DNA from: Mesodorylaimus sp. YZB2_4
Taxonomy: Eukaryota; Nematoda; Enoplea; Dorylaimida; Dorylaimidae
Assembly: GCA_030248295.1 (NCBI GenBank)
Contig: JASANH010000419.1
Span: 124,001-188,000, forward strand
Length of the DNA: 64,000 bases
Direction of reading: 5' to 3'
Each line of letters begins with the position of its first letter. The first letter of the stretch is position 1. Below the pieces are notes generated by a model. That model worked only from the letters and a program-made list of their open reading frames with translations, was not told where the DNA came from and searched no databases. Position numbers and translations under genes: made by a program. Of the stretch, positions 55,160 through 64,000 are shown piece after piece.

Positions 55160-56880
55160 ATGCAGTCAGTAATAGCACTATTATGCGGCCTGGAATCTCG
55201 AAGACACTGCAGCAGTGCAGTATCCATCGTTTGCTGATCATGGCTTCGTATCCGCAGCGTTCAACTGGTTCCTGAGAATGCTGCAAGATGAACGGGATTT
55301 TGCCGCTCTATACAGTCAGCTGAGAAAGCAAAACATTAATTGTGAACAAAAATCCGGGGATTTATTCATTTATCACTCTCCATGGAACAACAAATCTCAT
55401 TCGCCTCGAAATTCTGATTGTTTACGATTAAATAAGCTAAGGTCACATTCACAATCACTAAAAGCACGTCAAAATATTTGGAGATCCTGATTAAAAGTCA
55501 TCTTAGATGCTCTACCAAACTCGTTCACATCTCAGGTCACTTTCACAATCACCAGAGGCGTTTGTTAAATCTTTCCTAAATCTTTGGGTTTCCCGAGTCC
55601 AGGCTATCCTAGTGAAGTCCGAAATTTGGGATGTCCTATTTTCTTGCTTCTCGTTCTGGCTAGTCGTGTTGCAGTCCTTTTGAAGAGGCTGTGATGTAGG
55701 GTTACAGTTGGGTGCTGTATTTTTGCATTGTCCAAGACAGCCAGATATTTGCAAGCTCAGTTAATTATATCATGTAATTGACAGCGATTGTCATCTGTGA
55801 TAAAGAATATCACGGACATTGCATTGCATACATTGCAGATATCACGGACAGAGTGTCTTATGAATCCGTAAGATCGCTAGTATTTTCTTTCTCCGTTCCT
55901 TATGGTGCAATGCGAACCAAAGCAGCCACTATGAAATGATAGAGCAGGCATTCGCGTCCATCTTTGACCAAGAAACTTTTCTTGCTGTACACGATCGAGC
56001 TCAGACTGAAATCGATAGAGCTCTCTGACGGTCAAACCCTGCCCCGATCGATATTATCGAGATTCATTGATCAATGATGACCATTTCAGTGTATTATAAA
56101 TAACATTGAAAAACTCCTGGTTTTGTTAGATATTCGAAACGCGCGATTTGGTTTCATCGCCTCCTTTTTATAATAGGTTTCGGCACTGTCCCCTGCTAAC
56201 GAAATTCTCCATTTTTCTTGATTTCGTTTTCGCTTTTCGCTCCTTCACAACTAAATGCACTGTGTAATAAAGTTATTTCCTCCCCTTATGACTTTATTTG
56301 CAAAGGCGATTTCGGATCCAAAACCGGGTGACCCGTCTCGAACACGCTCAAAAGAGATGCAGACTATCTGCGAATCAAATGCTTACCATGAGGCTGGTCG
56401 CGAAATATTTGGTTTTAATGCCTCAAGATCATGCAACACGCCATTTTGCCAAAAAAAATCCTCCTGAAGCTATTCTAATGCATCCCATGCGCCTATCTGA
56501 ACTTGCGTGCTGCTCAAGAGAATTCCATGCAGCTCTGCTTTTGAAGAAGTGTCATGCTGCCTCCCTTTTCTGCTTGTGTTCTCAACGTACTGTAGTGTCA
56601 AGAAATTTTATATAAATACTCCTCGTATTGCTTGCCATCAGAACGGCTGGAGGCCGCTTTTTGGGCAAATCGTACCAGAAATGTTTCTAACATATTCCAT
56701 CGCCACTCCATGTTATCAGTGCATGTATTTTATTGTTTGACAAAAGCGGATTGGTTGACGTCACGAATAAGAGACAAGGTGCGCGGAGGGGCGGAGGAAA
56801 TTCGTTGCCTGCGATAGGTTGCGCAACTGCTTGAAACTGCCACCATAAAACTGGCCTAAGAAAGGATTACCGCTTACTAT
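55160..56880. other. gene-free stretch
   Basis: Only short frames; AGGTCAC(A/T)TTCACAATCAC occurs twice (about 55440 and 55534). Confidence 0.4.
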
Positions 56881-56903
56881 GATTGATTCCAGCGAAATTG
56901 TCC

Positions 56904-58421
56904 ATGGATGCTCGACTATGCGATACTCGTGTGACTGGAAAGAAACTTCTACGTTTGTTTTCCAAATCCAGCACGATCGATATTGGTGATCACAAATTGA
57001 CTGATGTAAAAGCTAAACCAGTTGGCGATAACGGAGGCACATCGAAGGTATTTCGTGTCCATTTGACCCGGTCGAACTCTGGATATGGATTACCCAAATC
57101 TGCCATTGTGAAGGCTATTGGAAACGATGACATGGTCAATGGATATTTCGATTCTTCTCTCCAATCCCATCTGGATCTATTTAACTATCAAATGCAAAAA
57201 ATCAACGATATCGAATGTTGTGTATACAACGTTCAAGAATTGAGGGATGTGATTCCAATGCCTCGCTGTTATGCAGCATGGAGTAATAATTCTGGAAGAT
57301 TTTGGAGATCGAGGTGCCCATATTCTTAAAGAAACTATTTTCAACAAAGGTTTAAATTGGAATCAACTTGAGAATCTGCTGGACACTCTAACAAACCTAC
57401 ACGCTTGGTCGGTCAACACTTCGATTGATTGGAAAAATCGCATTCCAGAATTAGCCGAAAATCCCATCGCAGGCACATTTGCCGAAGGACTTTTGCTGGC
57501 CTTACCACAAGCGAAACAAGAATATCCAGAAATATTTTCGGGCGTAGATGACTCAAAACTGCGCAATTATCTGACATTGGATAATTATTTGGAAATTTTT
57601 GGATGTGATCCTCGCATCAGCAATGACTTGCCCTTGGTTGTTGTTCATGGAGATTTGCAGCCAATGAATCTAATGTTTGAGAAAATAGATGACAAAGATG
57701 GCGCGCACACGATCGGTGATCGATTAGTTGGTGTTATCGACTGTCAAATTACTCATCCTGGATGCGGCGCAGAGGACCTAGCACAGATTTTGGGATGGTG
57801 CATTCCTGCAAAAATTAGAAGAGAACGAGAACATGCAATTGGCAGGAAATATGTTGAGGTAATCTCAATTAGTTGCACCAAAGTTAGACATGTCGAAGCC
57901 GGATTAGGGCCAGCTAGTGCCATTAGCTAGCCCAGGGGCAAAGCACACAAAGTAGGAGTGCTTTCGGCTAGGACCGCTGCTACACTGGCCACGAAAAGTT
58001 TTAGTTCTTCAGTGAGACTTATGTAGCAGCATGGACTCAGAGAATGGTTCTGGTGTAAGGTCAACGATTTCTGAAGCTAAACTTTTTCCGCGGTTTTTTT
58101 GTCTTTTTCAATCCATTTAGCATTTCACTTCCTTTTCTGACTGCTGAAGCTGAAAAATGACAGTAACACGTTTTTCAGCTGTTCAACTCAAAAGTCACTC
58201 GACCCGAAGACGGGATTATTTACGCCAATTTCAAACGTGCCGTGGATGACCTGTTTGCTTATGGCGGTATCATGTTTGGATGCGGTATACTTGGTAACAT
58301 CGCTTGGACAACGTCATTCAGTGGCATTACAGACAAACAACGAGAAGCTCTCAAAAAAGCCACGATTGAGCAGAGCTCTGCAAACTTTGTGGATTCGTTA
58401 AAAATTTTAGGGTGGGCGTAG
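56904..58421 (+). pseudogene. EcKL/CHK-like kinase with one frameshift
   Basis: Exon 1 from ATG 56904 reads MDARLCDTRV, a glycine-containing loop (GDNGGTSKVFRV) and a candidate ATP-binding lysine (SAIVKAIGND). Near 57275-57290, after MPRCYAAW, the frame moves by one nucleotide and continues VIILEDFGDRGA, the catalytic loop VVHGDLQPMNLMF and VIDCQITHPGCGAEDLAQIL. A phase-0 intron (57859-58178, GTAATC...TTTTTCAG) leads to the last exon 58179-58421. The family phosphorylates small hydroxylated molecules such as ecdysteroids or xenobiotics. Everything except the single frame change is intact, so a sequencing error is as likely as a very young pseudogene. Confidence 0.85.
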
Positions 58422-58429
58422 AAAATAAA

Positions 58430-59260
58430 ATAGGCTCCCCAGGTCGAACGTTTTGCATTCTGGACTAGCAGATATTTTACAGCGAGCATGTACACAATAC
58501 ATGTAGGCAACACATGTACTGTAGGTATGAATTACGCAACGCAAGGCAGAAAAATTTAACTGCGACACAAATAACTAGTCTGATAATATGCATAGCTATC
58601 AACTTGATGAGCTAGTCGTCAATCAAACCAGCAAGCAGAGAGAAAACTACTTCAAACTGCTATGCCTACTATAACTATCACGTGAGATACCTAAAATCAG
58701 TACCACATTGTGATGTGTCTTTGTTTCAAATTTGTACCGATAATTCAAAAATGATCACCAGCAGCGACACGGTTATGGTTGTAATATAGTGCTAGTTTGT
58801 GTGAATCAAGAAAAATTTGAAGAAAAGAGCATGGTTTGCATTCGCAGTCGCATAAATACTTGAGTGACCATGAAGACAAGATACCATGTTGGTGAGGCGA
58901 AACAATACTTGAAGGGGGAGGCAAAATGTTTTGATTTGATAAAGTAAAAGCGAGCAAAAATTATTTTGCCCCAAGCAGACAAGCAAGAAATGGATGGCAT
59001 GGGATGGGAGAGAGTAATGATGGCATGACATGCAGACATGCATGGTAAGCATGGTAAGCAACAATCATTCCCCACCCCCCCCCCCCCCCATTTTCCTTAA
59101 TTGATTCTTCATTCCGCAGGCTTCAGAAAAAAAGTGCTTTGTAACGTTCTCACCAAATATTATTCTTATTCTCGACATCTGCAGTGGGAATAGTGCTCAA
59201 ATCGAAATTTTACGCATGCATTGCATAACACGAGAAAGACAGAAAATCTATTCATTACAA
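58430..59260. other. gene-free stretch with C15 tract
   Basis: C15 at 59075-59089; otherwise nothing recognised. Confidence 0.5.
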
Positions 59261-59647
59261 AACGGAACAACAATACGTATATGTGTTGTGGGGAGCGGGC
59301 TGTGTTGGCTGACTTTTAACCTGCTCTACCAAGTCTGGCACAAATACTTTTCGAAAAAAGAATTCGTTTTTATCGCATGGCTCTTAACAGCCTGCTGATA
59401 ATGAACAAGCTCCGCAGTGAGACTTTTACTCGAGCACGTGTTTAACCCATGCCGCGACTGATAGCAAGTTGAATACGCCCAGTGCGATGCTGCCAGATGT
59501 CATAAATGAGAACACGTTCAGCGAACTTCCCGCTCGAGCTAATTTTGCACTTGTACGATAGCTTGAAATGAAGGGAAAACGCTGAAAATCAGCTTCTGCT
59601 ATCAGTTATATTTATTTTTCAGGTTGTTATCTGGCTTGTAAAATGTC

Positions 59648-59655
59648 TATAAATA
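59648..59655 (+). promoter_or_regulatory. TATA box of cysteine-rich peptide gene
   Basis: TATAAATA lies 71 nt upstream of the ATG. In the inverted copy the same position reads CCTAAATA, so the box is lost there. Confidence 0.6.
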
Positions 59656-59718
59656 AGGGCCTCTCGTGTACCATGTCAGTTTGCAGCACATCTCGAATCA
59701 AAACCTCGGTCAACAGTA

Positions 59719-60279
59719 ATGGCTCGATTGTGCTTCGTCCTCGCTATTGTTTGCGTTGCTGCTATTTGGTAAGTTTCAAGAATGATCTGCGCCATTGCAG
59801 CGGTGGGGTTGAAAGTTTCAAATTCAAAACCAGAGATATCCTGTATGACAGGGTAGGAAATGATGCAGCAGCAAATTCATCCAGTACAAAAAAATCAGAG
59901 TACACATGCATGCAGTGCAGTGCAGTACAGTGCACTGTATGCATTTTACACGAGTCTCAGGACCACAGAACTGTGTGCCGTACGTTCCTTTGTAGCACCT
60001 CCAAGGCCGAAGATTCGGGCAGCAACTCCGAGTGTCGTAGCAACTGCAGACTTGGTCAAGTGTGCGGCGACAAGTGCCAATGCATTTGGCCCCAGTGCGT
60101 TGAAAAAGCAAAAGTCACCAGGTGAGACCAGCTTAGCCACTTCGTGCTGGCATGCCCACATTCACAAGCTGGAATCAGTTCAGCCGATGCTGTTACCAAT
60201 CTTATTTTTCGATTTCAGTGAGATGATTGAAAAGGCGAAACTTTTGCAATCATTTTTTGAGAAGACCAAGCAAGAATGA
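59719..60279 (+). CDS. cysteine-rich secreted peptide, 78 aa, 3 exons
   Basis: Exons 59719-59768, 59996-60121 and 60219-60279 join in frame with GTAAGT/TTTGTAG and GTGAGA/TTTCAG sites. Residues 1-21 form a signal peptide (MARLCFVLAIVCVAAI...). The mature part begins EDSGSNSE and has six cysteines in a 23-residue block, C-x3-C-x5-C-x3-C-x-C-x4-C (RLGQVCGDKCQC at its core). A helical, lysine-rich tail without cysteine follows (KLLQSFFEKTKQE). No known disulfide family was recognised with certainty; the spacing is not that of typical defensins. The inverted copy at 62.9-63.4 kb is decayed. Confidence 0.75.
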
Positions 60280-60549
60280 GTGCAGTCAGCTGGTATTGTC
60301 GCACGATTAGTTCGATTCGTGCGCGTTTTACTATTGATTACAAGTGATCAGGCAGATAAAGGATGAACACGACGTTTTTAATTTTGTGTACACACGCTGA
60401 AAAGCATTTTTCATGATTTTAATAAATTACGTTGAATTGCCACAGCTGGTTCGATCAGGTTTGTACACTCAAACTGACGCAGTTGCTGCATTCACAGTAC
60501 GAAAACGGGCTCAAAGTCAGCAGAGCGCAAAGTCAGAAGAATTTGCTGT

Positions 60550-62615
60550 TTGATTAAATGTCATTTTACAGTAGTGACTCTCTTGGGATAACTGTGAATT
60601 TATTGCCAATCCTGACGACATTGTTGAACTTGTTCCCCATCTCTTACAGTACGCTTCCTTAAACTCATGCCATAGCTTCTCTTGCTAGCTTACAGTCGAA
60701 GGTCATACAATGGGTATTACAGCAAAGACATGTTTCTTTTTTAAAATATGAGAGATTTATAATGTATTACATTATGTTCATTTGAAATGAAAACACTTCA
60801 AGTCTGTCCAAAGATCCTACAAATACAACCCAAAGAATTTGTAAAACATAAAGCATCTCTTTAAGATTGTCTTCATACAAATGATCATAAAGAGAAAGAA
60901 GCCATAATCTCAAATTCTACTTAAACTTATTTAGTTCCAACCTGAAATACTGCACTTCAGGCTGCCGGAGAAAGTGTTATATTGCCAGCCAGTATTTATA
61001 CTGTAGTGACAATAAAATAAAATGATAAATGAGCCATAATTTGGAGCAAGCCGCTTCAGGCATATATTTTAAAAATAAATTAAAAACTTGGTGATTTCTG
61101 TGAGCATATTCTCATAGAATTTCATTCTGCAGCTTTAGAGGAAAAATAGAGAAAAGGCTGCTTACATGACTCCGAGAATTGTTTGGGAACAATTAGTTTG
61201 TGGTCCTTGCGTGAATAACTTCTGGATTCACACAAAACCTGGCACGCTACCATGGAGGCTACTATAGACTATATTCATATCGAAAAGAGCTTTGTCGGTA
61301 CGATAAAATCATTCAGGGAAAAACTCAAATTGATCGATATTTGATTTTAAAGTAGAATCTCACGCAAAAAGAGTCGTGAGAGCGTCGGCGTCGTTACGTT
61401 GGTCTTCCGAGTGGATTTTCTTTTGGGAACTAACAAGGGAACATTACCAGGTCGATCTAGCGATCAACAAATTGTAATTTGTTCCTAGCTGCGATATAAA
61501 GCTCTCTGCAAAATATTGGACCCATCTGGACAACTGGTCAGCAGCGCAGCCTAAAGCCCCATGGGTTTTAAATGCTTTTTTGGTGTAAAGCCCGAGTGTT
61601 AGGAACGTAGGGTTTTTTTTAAAACTCGGATTTCGGGCTTTTCCATAAAAATCCAAAGAAAAACAGGAAGAATCCAAACAGTAGGGCTTTAGGCTCTGAT
61701 CACTTCTGGCTGACCAGTTGGGCAGTGACCTACCGGATACTGAATCCGGGTCTCTGCGCCTCACATGTCCACCGTTCGACCACCAGTCGAGATTCCGTTA
61801 TCTTATCGTTTGTGAGTGCTCTCTATAGTACCTAGTGTATGTACATCAGCGTTGATCACGTGCACACCCAAGTCCAGCTGAGCCCATCGTAGCATTCTTA
61901 TTTTCATGGTGCGCAGAGCCTGCTCATGTTTTCTGGTTGCGGCCCAACATTCCGATCCATGCAGAGCAGCTGGTACACCCTTTTATGTACGCCTTCAATT
62001 TGTATGTTGGCATTCTGTGCTCGCACAGCAGCCCTGTCAATGCTCTCTAAATTTCTCGAGCTATTTCGAAATATTGTTCGTGAACTTCAATCATTGGCGA
62101 ACATAGCCTCCAAGTATTTTATTTCTGATCGAATTCTAATTCTCAGAATATTAATCAGTCAACATCAGCCACACAACAATAACGTCTGTCACGACTCTAT
62201 GAATATTCTTGAAGGCCAAGAAGAACCAGCGATAATATGTGCTGTATAAATCCATACAGTTCGACTGGTACTCGTATGTAAGGGCGGGCTACTGCCTGCC
62301 TGCCTTATTAATGCCGATCAGAGTCGTGCCGTAATTCTGCCTGGTGCAGTGACAATAAATAGACACACTCACCTACTCTATTGCAAGCAAAGTCTTGCAG
62401 AGAATCTTCTGAAAACTATTTCAGAAATACTGTCGGAAACTGTCGGTACGCAAGAAAGAGTGGCATGCCCGACATATTGACTTGCTGCACACCGCTAGGA
62501 GCTAGGAGACCACTGAAATGTGACCACCAACAGCTGTACGCTGAGAATGGTCTGAGAGATCCCACGGGCGATCTAAAGCGGATTCATTTTTAATAGATTA
62601 TTGGAAATACTGAAA
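60550..62615. other. spacer between the second pair of arms
   Basis: AT-rich, no supported gene apart from the tRNA-like segment at 61690-61790. Confidence 0.5.
61690..61790 (-). repeat. tRNA-like SINE head
   Basis: The minus strand shows CTGGTGGTCGAACGGTGGAC (A-box-like) and CCCGGATTCAGTATCCGG (B-box position). The stems do not close. Confidence 0.4.
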
Positions 62616-62619
62616 TTTC

Positions 62620-63830
62620 TTTGTAATGCAATTCTTCTGACTTGTCACCCTCTTGACTTAGAATCTTTTACTGTGAATGCAGCAATTGCGTCAGTAACAA
62701 AGCTGATCGAAATAGCTGCAGCAATGCACCGTAATTATACTAAGATCATAAAAATGCTTTTCAGGGTGTGTACACAAAATTAAAAACGTCGTGTTCTTCG
62801 TTTATTTGCCTGATCACTGGTAATTACTAGTAAAACGCGCTCGAATCAAACTAGTCGTGAGACAATACCAGCTGACTGCACTCATTCTTGCTTGGTCTTC
62901 TCAAACAATGATTGCAAAAATTTCGCCTTGTCAATCATCTCACTGAAATCGAAAAAAAAAGATTGGTAACAGCATCGGCTGAACTGATTCCAGCTTCCGA
63001 ATGTGGGCATGCCAGCACAGAGTGGCTAAGCTGGACTCAACTGGTGACTATTGCTTTTTCAACGCACTGGGGCCAAATGGATAGGCACTTGTTGCCGCAC
63101 ACTTGACTAAGTCTAGAGTTGCTACGACACTTAGAATTACTGCCCGCATCTTCGGCCTTGGAGCTACAAAGGAACGTATGACATACCGTACAGTTCTAGT
63201 TCTGAGACTGGTGTAAAATTCGTACTGTTAGACGATTTTGCTAATGCTTTCCCTCCCTTCCCTGTCGTATAACTCTGGTTCTGCAGATAAACTTCTACCT
63301 CACTTGAGCAATAGCGCAGATCATCCTTGAAACTCACCCAATAGCAGTAACGCAAACAATAGCGGACCAAGCACAATCGAGCCATTACTGTTGACCGAGG
63401 TTTTGATTCGAGATGTGCTGCAAACTGACATGGTACACGAGAGGCCCTTATTTAGGGACATTTTAAAGACCAGATAGCAACCCAAAAATAAACATAAGGG
63501 ATAGCAGAAGACAACGTTTTCGCTTATTTTAAGCTATTGTACAAGTGCAAAATAAGCTCGAGCGGGAAGTTAGCTGAACGTGTGCTCATTCATGACATCT
63601 GGCAGCATCGCACTGGGCGTATTCAACTTGCTATCAGTCGCGCCATGGGTCAACACGTGCTCGAGTACAAGTCTCACTGCGGAGCTTGTTTATCATCAGC
63701 AGACTGTTAAGAGCCATGCGATAAAAACGAATCCTGTTTTGAATAGTATTTTAACAAGATTTGGTAGAGCAGGTAAAAGCTCAGCCAACAGAAGCCGCCT
63801 CCCACAACACATCTGCGTATTGTAGTTTTC
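62620..63830. repeat. right arm of second inverted duplication
   Basis: Inverted partner of 59265-60548, containing the decayed peptide gene. Confidence 0.9.
62882..63385 (-). pseudogene. decayed copy of cysteine-rich peptide gene
   Basis: The ATG (63385) and the last exon (ending KTKQE, 62882) are kept, but a 2-nt deletion in the signal-peptide exon shifts the frame. Cysteines 2 and 5 of the six-cysteine block are changed to serine, the second donor GTGAGA is changed to TTGAGT, and the TATA box is lost. Several independent lesions mean it has long been non-functional, unlike its mirror copy. Confidence 0.85.
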
Positions 63831-63834
63831 TTAT

Positions 63835-64000
63835 TGTAATCGTAAGATTTTCTTCTTTTTTCTGCTGTGCAAAGAATGCCCGAAAAGTTAAATTTGGCGG
63901 TGAAGCCTGCTGTGGATGTCTGGAGTGAGAAATTGCGGATTATATCGATGAAACAGTTGCAAAATCCTTTTTTCCCAAGTTTTCCAAAAACCTGTTGAAT
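63835..64000 (+). other. window end, short open frame
   Basis: A 40-codon frame starts at ATG 63876 (MPEKLNLAVKPAVDVWSEKL) and ends near the window edge; it may be a first exon of a gene beyond the window but is not recognisable. Confidence 0.2.

Larger units (their letters stand above)
59265..60548. repeat. left arm of second inverted duplication
   Basis: Mirrors 62620-63830 through TTATCGCATGGCTCTTAACAG, the complete three-exon peptide gene and its 3' flank (ACACAAAATTAAAAACGTCGTG inverted). Divergence is clearly higher than between the arms at 0.6-11.9 kb. Confidence 0.9.

Noticed and set aside
59860-60279. 139-codon alternative frame across the cysteine-rich peptide gene
   Set aside because: It reads through both introns; the spliced frame gives a signal peptide, six cysteines and consistent phases.

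Overview
The window is eukaryotic nuclear DNA from a compact-genome invertebrate. Genes carry short introns (about 40-145 nt) with GTRAGT donors and TTTTCAG/TTTTTAG acceptors. Recognisable families are a rhodopsin-like 7TM receptor, secreted C-type lectin plus PAN/Apple proteins, an EcKL/CHK-type small-molecule kinase, a phospholipid-phosphatase-related membrane protein and several small secreted proteins. The introns and families suggest an ecdysozoan (nematode- or tardigrade-like), but this is inference and the species cannot be fixed. No rRNA, convincing tRNA gene or CRISPR array was seen.

Layout. 0.56-11.9 kb is a long imperfect inverted duplication: arms 557-5132 and 7284-11904 around a 2.15 kb spacer. 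Each arm holds an intact, nearly identical 332-aa 7TM receptor gene that is itself flanked by inverted repeats of about 0.53 kb, so the inverted repeats are nested. The outer arm ends lie inside a Ty3/Gypsy reverse-transcriptase fragment. 12.3-14.4 kb is a PIF/Harbinger element with 41-bp terminal inverted repeats, a spliced MADF gene and a decayed transposase. 15-17.7 kb holds SINE-like, foldback and mariner relics. 18.05-20.66 kb is a multi-exon PLPPR-like gene on the minus strand with an opposite-strand ORF in its intron. 21-31.5 kb is mostly gene-poor: poly-C tracts, tRNA-derived repeats, a deleted receptor copy still attached to the same inverted-repeat sequence, a decayed Helitron helicase and a 124-aa secreted protein. 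34.3-51.1 kb holds three loci of one lectin-PAN gene family (two intact, one broken by a Gypsy-like insertion) and an intact three-exon transposase-like gene. 52.2-53.2 kb is a third intact, diverged receptor. 54.3-55.0 kb is a small inverted-repeat element. 56.9-58.4 kb is a frameshifted EcKL gene. 59.3-63.8 kb is a second inverted duplication, with a functional-looking 78-aa cysteine-rich secreted peptide gene in one arm and its decayed copy in the other.

Main theme: gene-bearing inverted duplications. The receptor occurs four times. Two intact copies and one deleted copy share flanking inverted-repeat sequence, suggesting that it spread as cargo of a foldback or TIR-type unit. The lectin-PAN, EcKL, lipid-related and secreted-peptide genes look like ordinary host genes of a surface/secretory and environment-response repertoire, scattered among decayed transposons of at least six classes.
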